From: Cyclobacteriaceae bacterium
Lineage (GTDB): Bacteria; Bacteroidota; Bacteroidia; Cytophagales; Cyclobacteriaceae
NCBI GenBank assembly: GCA_029882675.1
Contig: JAOUKJ010000022.1
Span: 1 to 17,745 of the forward strand
Length of the DNA: 17,745 nucleotides
Direction of reading: 5' to 3'
The position numbers and the translations under genes are program-made. The notes beneath the pieces were generated by a model, which was given only the letters and a program-made list of their open reading frames with translations, did not search any database and was not told the DNA's origin. This document shows positions 7,351-14,719 of the stretch, in pieces (within the stretch, counting starts at the first letter, position 1; every line of letters starts with the position of its first letter).

Positions 7351-7618
7351 TAGTCCGCGTTTATATTGCGTAGCATATCGCGTTTGTAACGCATAGTCCA
7401 CGTGTGTAATGCATAGTCTGCGTTTGTAACGCATAGTCTGCGTTTGTAACGCATAGTCCACGTATGTAACGCCTAGTCCGCGTTTGTAACGCCTAGTCCG
7501 CGTTTGTAACGCCTAGTCCGCGTTTGTAACGCCTAGTCCGCGTTTGTAGCGAATAGTCCGCGTTTGTAGCGAATAGTCCGCGTTTGTAACGAATAGTCCG
7601 CGTTTGTAACGCGGACTA
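7351..7618. repeat. Tandem array of 20-bp truncated REP units closed by one full palindrome
   Basis: Eleven head-to-tail 20-bp units fill 7391-7610, typically GCCTAGTCCGCGTTTGTAAC. Two degenerate units lie at 7351-7390. Each unit carries the palindrome left arm, the loop and only the first bases of the right arm; the last unit continues into a complete right arm (7608-7618). Variants are grouped: GCA-type junctions in 7391-7470, GCC-type in 7471-7550, GAA-type in 7551-7610. The array ends at the stop codon of the multiheme cytochrome gene, whose TAG (7618-7616, minus) is the end of the palindrome. There are no spacers, so it is not CRISPR. The array and the AT-rich hairpin account for the whole 7275-7615 gap. 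Confidence 0.93.
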
Positions 7619-9814
7619 CTTCAATTGCTCCACCAACCCACTCCCTGGAAACCTTTTCTCCAACTCTTCCACATGTGGCCGGGCCTTTTCCTTTTCATTT
7701 TGCTGAAGGTATAATATAGCCAGAGCCTGCCTGATGGCTGCAGATTCAGGCAGAATCTTTAATCCTTCAAGGTATGCTTTTTCGGCCTCGGCCAGTTTGT
7801 CGAGGTGCTGATAAGCCAACCCGAGGTTGTAATGCGTCCTTTCATTTTCTGGCATGGCCTGAACGGCCTGAGAGAGATATATCGTGGCTTCTTCCAGTTT
7901 GCTTTCCTCCGCATAAATGAGCCCCAGGGAATAAAGTGCCTGGCCGTTATTTTTTTCAAAACTTAAAGTAGTTTGCAGTAATTCAATGGCCTTCTTGTTG
8001 TTCTGCTGCTGATTGTAAATCCTGGCCAGGTTTTCCCGGGCTATGTGCAACAGCGTGTCCATGTTCAGTGCATTGGCATACTCCTGTTTGGCTTTTTCCA
8101 CCTGCCCGGTACGGTAATAATATTGCCCGAGCATAAAACGTCCCATCGGGAAGTCTGCCCTGGATTTTAGGGAAGTCTCATATTCATAAAGCGCGCTGTT
8201 GAAGGCTGTCTGCAGTTCCAGCGGAAGTTGCTCTTTGGGAAAGTCTGCGAGGGCTTCTGCTGCGGCAATTCGTACGCCCCTGACACTGTCCCGCAACAAG
8301 TGGCCTACCCAGTTTACCCTGTCCTGTATGGGGATGTTCATCAGGCCTGATGCTGTGTAATACCTCACCATGGCGCTGCTATCTACGATTCCTCGGGCAA
8401 GGGCAGTGAATGATTCCCTGGTGGGGATGTCTGCCAGGTAGTAAGCCGCAGTGGCTCGTGCGATGTCTGGCTGAGATGTGTCCGCAAGGAGCCTGTCCAG
8501 TCCGGGAACAGCCCCGGCAATACGTTGTCGACCCATGACAAGGGCTTCCGAAAAGTGATACGCTCGTTCTTTTCCATACCAGGCAATAATATTTTCTGCT
8601 GCCCAAGATGCGTTTTTATCATTGTGGCACCCATTGCATGCATTAGGAACACCATACTCAACGCTCAGGTCGGGGCGGGGGACACGGAAACTGTGGTCTC
8701 GCCTGAAATCCACACCCATATAGATTTTGCCGGGCATATGGCAACTAATACATGAGCCAGCCTCGGTACCAGCCTCATGAAATGTATGCTGGCGGGTATC
8801 ATACCTCGGCTCATGGCACTGCATACAGAGCTCATTGCCATCCTTTTTCAATTGCAGCGTATGTGGATCATGGCAGTCTGTGCACCTTACATTGTTGTGG
8901 TACATCTTACTTTGCAGAAAGGATCCGTAAACATATACCTCATCCTGTATTTGCCCGTCAGCATGGTAGAGTCCGTCAGAAAGTATTTCTGGGACAAAAT
9001 CCTGAAGAAACTCTCCGTTAAATGTAAATGCTGAGGAAAGGTTTCCCTTTCGGGAATGACAGGGAGCGCAGGCACGTACCTGTTCGACAGACTTTATATC
9101 GGATGTCAATAACATATATGCGTTACTGTCCCGGGGTTCTGTGCTGGCCCAGGAAAGGTGTTTTTCGCCGGGCCCGTGGCAGCTTTCACAACTTACATTG
9201 ATTTGAGAAAAGGTGGTGTTATAGGTGTCAGTTTCTAGGTCATATCCCTTTTTTAGATCAGTGGAGTGGCACTCGGCACACATGGTATTCCAGTTGAGTC
9301 CGCCTCTTGTCCAGTGCAACCAATCAGCGGTGATAATCTCCTGATTGGGGTAGAGGTCGTACCACTGTTTTTCTTGGGTGTCCCAGGCAGTTCGGAGGGC
9401 TTGCATCCGGCCGCCTGGAAACTCCACCAGGTATTGTTGAAGGGGGGTTAAGCCAAATGTGTATTTTATCTGGTATGTTTCATTTTTTCCCGTAGGGCCT
9501 TCTGTTTCCACATAATAAAGGCCGTCTCTTTTAAAAAAAAAGGAAGACACTCCACTCCCGGTAAAAGTAATATCACCAAAATCTCCAAGTACAGTGCTGT
9601 CAGAGGCATGCATCATGGCCTTGGCGTGATGTGATGATGCCCAGGATTGTGTCTGTTCTGCATGGCACGACAAACATTGTTGATCACCAATATAGGCATT
9701 GGTTTGATCATTATTTTTTTTTATATCCCCTCTGCTGGCTTTTTCAGGGCCATCACAAGCCGAAAACAATATGACTAGGAGGTGGAAGCAAAAGATGACA
9801 GCCCATCGATTCAT
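7616..9814 (-). CDS. Octaheme c-type cytochrome lipoprotein with HEAT-like and TPR repeats
   Basis: A predicted exported electron-transfer or redox protein of 732 aa from ATG 9814, which gives a lipoprotein signal ending in lipobox LFSAC (Cys20). The frame is open 13 codons further upstream, but that extension only lengthens the signal. There are eight heme-binding CXXCH motifs, in order: CLSCH, CAECH, CESCH, CAPCH, CTDCH, CMQCH, CISCH, CNGCH, spanning about residues 47-397. Extra His residues (SSHHAKAM, HGPGEKH) may be distal ligands. The layout recalls the cytochrome c554/NrfA-like multiheme group, but no catalytic motif was assigned. A HEAT-like helical stretch (about 440-530) and several TPRs (about 560-732) follow, suggesting a docking scaffold. 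It lies 50 bp after the 528-aa unknown gene in the same direction. The stop codon is supplied by the REP array. Confidence 0.87.
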   Translation of the reverse strand: MNRWAVIFCFHLLVILFSACDGPEKASRGDIKKNNDQTNAYIGDQQCLSCHAEQTQSWASSHHAKAMMHASDSTVLGDFGDITFTGSGVSSFFFKRDGLYYVETEGPTGKNETYQIKYTFGLTPLQQYLVEFPGGRMQALRTAWDTQEKQWYDLYPNQEIITADWLHWTRGGLNWNTMCAECHSTDLKKGYDLETDTYNTTFSQINVSCESCHGPGEKHLSWASTEPRDSNAYMLLTSDIKSVEQVRACAPCHSRKGNLSSAFTFNGEFLQDFVPEILSDGLYHADGQIQDEVYVYGSFLQSKMYHNNVRCTDCHDPHTLQLKKDGNELCMQCHEPRYDTRQHTFHEAGTEAGSCISCHMPGKIYMGVDFRRDHSFRVPRPDLSVEYGVPNACNGCHNDKNASWAAENIIAWYGKERAYHFSEALVMGRQRIAGAVPGLDRLLADTSQPDIARATAAYYLADIPTRESFTALARGIVDSSAMVRYYTASGLMNIPIQDRVNWVGHLLRDSVRGVRIAAAEALADFPKEQLPLELQTAFNSALYEYETSLKSRADFPMGRFMLGQYYYRTGQVEKAKQEYANALNMDTLLHIARENLARIYNQQQNNKKAIELLQTTLSFEKNNGQALYSLGLIYAEESKLEEATIYLSQAVQAMPENERTHYNLGLAYQHLDKLAEAEKAYLEGLKILPESAAIRQALAILYLQQNEKEKARPHVEELEKRFPGSGLVEQLK

Positions 9815-9864
9815 GAGTATTTGTATTTTGAGGATAGTAACAACAAGCTCCAAAGTAAAGGGAA

Positions 9865-11451
9865 TTATTGTTTTTCATCAGCCATTGTCTTGCTTAATTT
9901 TTTCGATTCAATTTTCAGGCGTGCTTTTTCACCAATAATTTCACCTACTGCCCGTCCACTAATCTTACTTTCCAGCCAGCTAATAATGTCGAAATAAATG
10001 AAAGCCCTCTTTTCATAGGGTTTGTCCGACAGGGGAATAAGCTGCTCCCGGAGTTGTTTGAAATCACTTTTCAGGTCGGCCCTTGTTTCACGATGACTCA
10101 GGTTTTTAAGAAAGCCAAGGATGTATTGTTGATAAAGCCTCAGATCATATTTTTTAGCCAGAAACCGGTAGGTTGAGCGGATATAATAGTCTATGACATC
10201 GGTATTCCCTATTTCAAAATGTGTAACCAGGTTGAGTATCCGGGCAAAGCAGTGAATATCTCTTCTGATGTCTACATTGGGTGTGTTAATAATTTTATTG
10301 AGCCAGACCAAGGTATGGTTATATTGACTGTTGCCAAAATAAAGACAGGCTATTTTGTAATAAAAAATAATACTAGAATGCTGGTCGAGTCTTGTGATGA
10401 AATCGTTTAATCCGTGGTGGATCTTGTTGATCAGTTTCACCCCTCCTGTAAAATCTCCCAGTAATAAATAACGGTTGATTTCATGCAGATAGTAATATTT
10501 GAAAAGCTTTGTTCTAATATCTTCATTTAGCGTAATACCTTTGATATGTGGTATGTTTTGTAATTTGTCTACGGTGCTTACAAACTCATCATATAAACTG
10601 AGTTTTGTTTGGGCTATTGAAAGTTTGTTAAGTGCCTGGATATAAAAATCTATTTTTGATAAACGAAGTGAGGGGTGATCGTCAAAAAGAGCGACCAGTT
10701 TCTTCGCTGCTGTGTATCCTTTTTTAAAATCATGGATAAAGAAATAATAACCGGTAAAAAGGTTGTGTAAATGTATCTTTTCCAATAATGAAAGTTCCTC
10801 TTCGTGATATTCAGGAAGGTTTTTGGTGAGGTAATTTTCAATGGCGTGATGATCGCGCTGGTCGCGAATGAAACCCACTTTTTTGTACAGTGAATTTAGT
10901 TTGGCATTGAGGTTGGATAGCTGGTTTACCCGGTTTATTCTTTCATTGATATGACTGATCTCTGCCACAATCTTGTTTACTCTTCTTTGATTTTGGTTGT
11001 CAATGATGTAGGTCAATACATTTATTTCGAGCTTCCCAATCTCAAGCATCATCTCGAGGTTGTCATGTTGATTGGCAACTTTTTTTGCTTTTTTAAGTTG
11101 GTCGTATGCTTGCTTATAGAGGCACCGGTCTACCAGTATCTGAGAAAAATCAATAAGCTGCCTTATTTTTATATCAATAATCTTTCCATCGCTGTACATG
11201 CGCAATGCATGTAAAAGTTGTTTGTAAAGCTCAGCCTTTAGGTTTGAAAGCTGTTCAGGTTTAAAATCCGTATTTATTTCCAATACATGATTATCATCAA
11301 AATGGTCTTGCTCGATAAGGGTGTCAAAGAGCTGAAGTGTCTTTTTATCCTGCCCATTACCTTTCCCTGCGTATAAGCGAAAATACCGCTTTTCATTTTT
11401 GGTCATCGACTTAACCAATTGAAATAGCGCATTTGATTTTTCTCTGGACAT
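9865..11451 (-). CDS. Conserved-looking helical protein of unknown function (528 aa)
   Basis: I do not recognise a named family. The protein has no signal peptide or membrane segment and is predicted cytosolic. It begins with a basic segment (LVKSMTKNEKRYFRLYAGK) and then is almost entirely alpha-helical, rich in Lys, Leu, Tyr and Asp. Paired helices resemble divergent TPR or other solenoid repeats (for example CLYKQAYDQLKKAKKVANQ at about 110-128). It ends in a charged tail. It probably shares a transcript with the octaheme cytochrome 50 bp downstream, which itself has TPRs. A scaffold or regulatory role is possible, but nothing in the sequence fixes one. The ATG at 11451 sits just downstream of a promoter-like pair. 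Confidence 0.8.
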   Translation of the reverse strand: MSREKSNALFQLVKSMTKNEKRYFRLYAGKGNGQDKKTLQLFDTLIEQDHFDDNHVLEINTDFKPEQLSNLKAELYKQLLHALRMYSDGKIIDIKIRQLIDFSQILVDRCLYKQAYDQLKKAKKVANQHDNLEMMLEIGKLEINVLTYIIDNQNQRRVNKIVAEISHINERINRVNQLSNLNAKLNSLYKKVGFIRDQRDHHAIENYLTKNLPEYHEEELSLLEKIHLHNLFTGYYFFIHDFKKGYTAAKKLVALFDDHPSLRLSKIDFYIQALNKLSIAQTKLSLYDEFVSTVDKLQNIPHIKGITLNEDIRTKLFKYYYLHEINRYLLLGDFTGGVKLINKIHHGLNDFITRLDQHSSIIFYYKIACLYFGNSQYNHTLVWLNKIINTPNVDIRRDIHCFARILNLVTHFEIGNTDVIDYYIRSTYRFLAKKYDLRLYQQYILGFLKNLSHRETRADLKSDFKQLREQLIPLSDKPYEKRAFIYFDIISWLESKISGRAVGEIIGEKARLKIESKKLSKTMADEKQ

Positions 11452-11457
11452 CGTAAA

Positions 11458-11487
11458 TAAAATTATTGTTTGTTATATAAATAACAA
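11458..11487 (-). promoter_or_regulatory. Possible promoter for the 528-aa gene operon
   Basis: On the minus strand TTG (11487-11485), 19 bases, then TAATTTTA (11465-11458) is close to the Bacteroidota TTG-N19-TAnnTTTG pattern, with one mismatch in the -7 element. It would start transcription almost at the ATG, giving a very short leader, which lowers confidence. Confidence 0.25.
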
Positions 11488-11561
11488 CAAAGCCAAATAA
11501 ATTGATCAATAGAAATCGTAAAAATACTTATTTTTTGTTTTAATAAGGCATATCCTCCGGG

Positions 11562-11569
11562 TAGTTTTG
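11562..11569 (+). promoter_or_regulatory. Possible -7 element for leuA
   Basis: TAGTTTTG matches TAnnTTTG exactly. A TTTG 24 bases upstream (11534-11537) is a poorly spaced -33 candidate. A start near 11575 would favour the leuA ATG at 11593 over the one at 11578. Confidence 0.35.
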
Positions 11570-11592
11570 GACAAATTATGATAACAAGTATT

Positions 11593-12765
11593 ATGGACGA
11601 CAGGATATATATCTTTGATACAACATTAAGAGACGGGGAACAGGTGCCAGGGTGTAAGTTAAATACAGCGCAAAAAGTGACTATTGCCCTGGCATTGGAG
11701 GAATTAGGGGTAGATGTGATAGAGGCCGGTTTTCCGGTATCCAGTCCCGGAGATTTCAAAAGTGTGATGGAAATTTCCAAAGTGCTGACCAGACCGACTA
11801 TTTGTGGTTTATCACGCGCTGTCGATAACGATATAAAAGTAGCAGGTGAAGCACTGAAATTTGCTAAAAAAGGAAGAATACATACAGGTATAGGCACATC
11901 AGACCAACATGTGAAACATAAGCTGAGGATAACGCGTGAGGATGTCATTGAACGGGGAGTGAAGGCTGTGAAACTGGCTCGTAATTATGTGGATGATGTG
12001 GAGTTTTATGCTGAGGATGCCGGAAGAACAGATAACGATTTTTTGGCCAAAGTGGTGGAAGAAGTCATTAAAGCAGGTGCTACGGTAGTAAACATCCCGG
12101 ATACTACCGGATACTGTCTTCCCGAGGAATACGGGGCTAAAATAGCATATCTTATAAATAATGTCCCCAATATCGATAAGGCAATAATTTCTACACATTG
12201 CCATAATGACCTTGGCCTGGCAACGGCCAATTCCATTGCCGGGGTGAGAAGTGGGGCAAGACAAATTGAATGTACCATCAACGGAATAGGAGAGCGAGCC
12301 GGCAATACTTCGTTGGAAGAAGTGGTGATGATCATTAAAAAGCGAGCAGACATTCCCCATAAGACCCAGGTGGTCACTGAGCGACTTTATGCAATAAGTA
12401 ATTTGGTGGCTGAAACCATGGGTATGCCTGTACAACCTAATAAAGCAATTGTTGGCAGTAATGCCTTTGCTCATTCCTCAGGTATTCATCAGGATGGTGT
12501 AATTAAAAACCGCCTAAACTATGAAATCATCGATCCCGCTGAAGTAGGTGTTGATCACTCTGATATCTTACTCACTGCGCGAAGTGGCCGGGCCGCATTG
12601 CGTTTTAGACTTTCGCAATTGGGCTACGAGATGGAGGGTGAAGACCTCAACGAAATTTACAGAAGTTTCCTCACCCTGGCTGACGAAATTCTCGAAGTAC
12701 GTGACCCCGAATTACACGAATTATACGCAAAATGGAAAGAAGGCGAGACAGTGAATAATGGCTAG
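11593..12765 (+). CDS. leuA: 2-isopropylmalate synthase, short form
   Basis: First committed step of leucine biosynthesis: acetyl-CoA plus 2-oxoisovalerate to 2-isopropylmalate. The DRE-TIM metallolyase barrel has FDTTLRDGEQVPG at the N-terminus, GLSRAV, metal-binding HCHNDLGLA, NGIGERAGN, and SSGIHQDGV further on. With 390 aa it stops after the accessory linker region (LLTARSGRAALRFRL) and lacks the roughly 120-residue C-terminal LeuA dimer domain that binds leucine in 500-aa enzymes. A short form like this is familiar in Bacteroidota, and such an enzyme should not be feedback-inhibited through that domain. ATG 11593 is preferred over 11578, since the -7-like element would leave almost no leader for the latter. 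Homocitrate or citramalate synthase are alternatives, but leuB next door supports LeuA. Confidence 0.9.
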   Translation: MDDRIYIFDTTLRDGEQVPGCKLNTAQKVTIALALEELGVDVIEAGFPVSSPGDFKSVMEISKVLTRPTICGLSRAVDNDIKVAGEALKFAKKGRIHTGIGTSDQHVKHKLRITREDVIERGVKAVKLARNYVDDVEFYAEDAGRTDNDFLAKVVEEVIKAGATVVNIPDTTGYCLPEEYGAKIAYLINNVPNIDKAIISTHCHNDLGLATANSIAGVRSGARQIECTINGIGERAGNTSLEEVVMIIKKRADIPHKTQVVTERLYAISNLVAETMGMPVQPNKAIVGSNAFAHSSGIHQDGVIKNRLNYEIIDPAEVGVDHSDILLTARSGRAALRFRLSQLGYEMEGEDLNEIYRSFLTLADEILEVRDPELHELYAKWKEGETVNNG

Positions 12766-12840
12766 CCCTTCATATTTAAGCTTAACTTCTTCATTATCAA
12801 GCTAAAAGATCTTATTTTGCAATTACATAAGTAATTGCTG

Positions 12841-13941
12841 ATGAAAAATAATATTGCTGTACTTCCCGGTGATGGAATAGGTAAAGAGGTGATCAATGAA
12901 GCTGTCAAAGTTCTAAAAGCCATTGGATCAGTATTTGATCGGAAGTTCACTTTCCAATATGGACTGATAGGCGTGGACGCCATTGAAAAAACAGGAGATC
13001 CTTTCCCTGTAGAAACGGAACATCTGTGTAAAAAGGCACATGCGGTATTGTTTGGTGCAATAGGTGATCCGAAATTTGATGATAATCCCAATGTTAAGGT
13101 CAGGCCGGATGAGGGGCTATTCCGGATGCGGGCCAACCTGGGACTTTATGCGAACCTCCGTCCCGTAAAAAGCTATCCCCCCTTGTATGATCGGTCGCCT
13201 CTTAAAAATAACAGGATAAAAAATGTTGATTTTATAGTGATCAGGGAATTGACAGGTGGTATTTATTTTGGACAACCACGAGGCAGATCAGAAGACGGTT
13301 TTGAAGCGTTTGATACTTGTAAATACTCCGCAGGCGAAATCGAGCGAATTGGGCGGGTGGCCTTCGGGATCGCCCAAAAAAGGAATGGAAGAGTTACTGT
13401 TGTGGATAAGGCCAATGTGTTGGCCACATCCCGATTATGGAGACAGGTTATTAAGCAAATGGCGGGCGATTATCCGGATGTAAATCTGGAATTTATGTAT
13501 GTGGATCATGCAGCGATGAATATCATTACCAATCCTGCTCAATTTGATGTCATTGTTACAGAGAATATGTTCGGTGATATTCTTACCGATGAGGCCTCGG
13601 TAATATCAGGATCGCTTGGTTTAATACCCTCAGCCTCAATTGGAGAAGAATCCAAATTATTTGAACCTATTCATGGATCATATCCCGAATGGGCTGGAAA
13701 AAACAGGGCAAATCCCATTGCTTCCATACTCTCCGCAGCGATGATGTTGGAAATGGCACTTAATGCACCGGGAGAAGCTGAATTGGTCCGGGAAGCGGTA
13801 TTGGCATCTATGGAAAAAGGCCTGATTACAGGGGATATAGATCCCAATAGTACATGTACTACATCGCAGGTAGGGGATTTTATCGCTGAATACATCCTGG
13901 CTAAATCAATTGATGATGTCAGTCCCATGACCATTATCTAA
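12841..13941 (+). CDS. leuB: 3-isopropylmalate dehydrogenase
   Basis: Third step of leucine biosynthesis: NAD-dependent oxidative decarboxylation of 3-isopropylmalate. The 366-aa protein from ATG 12841 has VLPGDGIGKEV at the N-terminus, LFGAIGDPK, the substrate Arg region (LGLYANLRPVK), ELTGGIYFG, DKANVLATSRLWR, metal-site Asp residues in TENMFGDILTDEAS, and the cofactor-loop motif EPIHGSYPEWAGKN. A TTG two codons earlier is possible but less likely. It follows leuA after 75 bp in the same direction, probably as one operon. The gap holds a small inverted repeat (AATTAC-ATAA-GTAATT, 12821-12836). leuC and leuD are not in the window, so the pathway is completed elsewhere. Confidence 0.95.
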   Translation: MKNNIAVLPGDGIGKEVINEAVKVLKAIGSVFDRKFTFQYGLIGVDAIEKTGDPFPVETEHLCKKAHAVLFGAIGDPKFDDNPNVKVRPDEGLFRMRANLGLYANLRPVKSYPPLYDRSPLKNNRIKNVDFIVIRELTGGIYFGQPRGRSEDGFEAFDTCKYSAGEIERIGRVAFGIAQKRNGRVTVVDKANVLATSRLWRQVIKQMAGDYPDVNLEFMYVDHAAMNIITNPAQFDVIVTENMFGDILTDEASVISGSLGLIPSASIGEESKLFEPIHGSYPEWAGKNRANPIASILSAAMMLEMALNAPGEAELVREAVLASMEKGLITGDIDPNSTCTTSQVGDFIAEYILAKSIDDVSPMTII

Positions 13942-13945
13942 TTAA

Positions 13946-14458
13946 TTATTCATCCGGATTAAAGGGCTTTTTCTTCGTCAGTATTTCACGTTGTTCTTTA
14001 GGTAATTTTAAAGCATGGCTTACTTTCGAAGCAGATGGGCGCTGTATTGAAGTGATAAACAGCATGATTACATAAAGGATAGCAAACATATTATTGCCTG
14101 TGAGGTACAACCCTAAAATGGACGTGGCAGATGCCAGACTGAAGAAGGTTTGCTGGATGAGGAAAGCATTAGAAAAAACGCTCAATTTATCCGTTAGTGA
14201 TTTGTGCTCAAAACTTTTATCTATTCGGTCTTTGAAAAGTTTAAATCCTAAAAATGCAAGGGCCACTGCGGTGGGAGCCATGGTATAACTTATGATCTCT
14301 AAATACATCTGATCGTGTATTACGGCGATCCATGTTTCTTCTCTTTTTTCTAAATAGAGATAAATAAATGCGAGGAGGGGAGTGGCTATAATCAAATGGT
14401 AAATCTGATTGATTTTGATGAAAAAATCATTTGGGCTGGCAAACCTACTCATTGGCAT
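13946..14458 (-). CDS. Small four-helix integral membrane protein, unknown function
   Basis: 170 aa, no recognised family. Four hydrophobic segments are visible at about residues 17-36 (YHLIIATPLLAFIYLYL), 55-76 (ISYTMAPTAVALAFLGFKLF), 93-117 (VFSNAFLIQQTFFSLASATS) and 119-137 (FAILYVIMLFITSI). Charged loops contain KEEEKR-type and DKSFEHK-type sequence, and a basic cytosolic tail follows (LPKEQREILTKKKPFNPDE). Its 3' end is four bases from the leuB stop, convergent. ATG 14458 or the Met two codons later could be the start; a -7-like element lies just upstream. The role is unknown. Confidence 0.75.
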   Translation of the reverse strand: MPMSRFASPNDFFIKINQIYHLIIATPLLAFIYLYLEKREETWIAVIHDQMYLEIISYTMAPTAVALAFLGFKLFKDRIDKSFEHKSLTDKLSVFSNAFLIQQTFFSLASATSILGLYLTGNNMFAILYVIMLFITSIQRPSASKVSHALKLPKEQREILTKKKPFNPDE

Positions 14459-14475
14459 AGGGATTAATAATTATA

Positions 14476-14483
14476 CAAAGCTA
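14476..14483 (-). promoter_or_regulatory. Possible -7 element for the membrane-protein gene
   Basis: On the minus strand TAGCTTTG matches TAnnTTTG exactly, 17 bases before the ATG at 14458. The -33 region is T-rich but lacks a clean TTG at 19 bases. Confidence 0.4.
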
Positions 14484-14574
14484 ATCAATTGCAGGAATGA
14501 AAAAATAAATAGGGCAACAAATACCAGGTTGATGTTGTTTGCGACCAGCCAATTCCATGTTGTGAAATCCACCA

Positions 14575-14606
14575 ATAAAAAAGGCCAATCTGATAAAGAC
14601 TGGCCT
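14575..14606 (-). terminator. Rho-independent terminator of the fasciclin gene
   Basis: Read on the minus strand, AGGCCAGTC - TTTATCA - GATTGGCCT forms a 9-bp stem with one G-U pair, directly followed by TTTTTATT. The U-G pair exists only in minus-strand RNA, which fits termination of transcripts from the fasciclin gene about 115 bp upstream. Confidence 0.8.
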
Positions 14607-14640
14607 CAAGGTTTTATTTTATTCGATAAGTGCTTCAATT

Positions 14641-14707
14641 CCCCGACCCGCTGGGTTGGAAAAAACAAAAACATCCATTTGATACTTCGGGGCTCTGGCC
14701 CGGAGTA
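14641..14707. other. Two GC-rich hairpins between the fasciclin gene and its terminator
   Basis: Hairpin A: TACTTCGGG (14683-14691) with CCCGGAGTA (14699-14707). Hairpin B: CCGACCC (14643-14649), loop GCT, GGGTTGG (14653-14659). Each stem has one G-U pair in plus-strand RNA and an A-C mismatch in minus-strand RNA, so they fold better as a plus-strand transcript. No gene was found here. The rest of 14459-14719 holds only the terminator and the promoter-like site. Confidence 0.5.
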
Positions 14708-14719
14708 GTTCATTAATAT

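Noticed and set aside
7264..7461. Open frame of 65 codons on the minus strand across the array
   Set aside because: It is a translation of the repeats plus AT-rich leader. The 20-bp period shifts frame each unit, and no family resemblance is seen.
7351..7618. CRISPR-like regular repeat spacing
   Set aside because: The 20-bp units are head to tail with no unique spacers, share the arm of the REP palindrome, and no cas gene is near.
11899..12474. 191-codon minus-strand open frame
   Set aside because: It is antisense to leuA, whose active-site motifs are clear; a shadow frame.
12821..12836. Inverted repeat AATTAC-ATAA-GTAATT as a leuB terminator or attenuator
   Set aside because: The stem is only 6 bp, AT-rich and without a T-tract; no leucine-rich leader peptide is present. 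Kept only as a note under leuB.
14620..14719. Possible tRNA gene in the GC-rich block
   Set aside because: No acceptor stem closing a cloverleaf and no T-loop GGTTC...GAACC pattern could be fitted on either strand.
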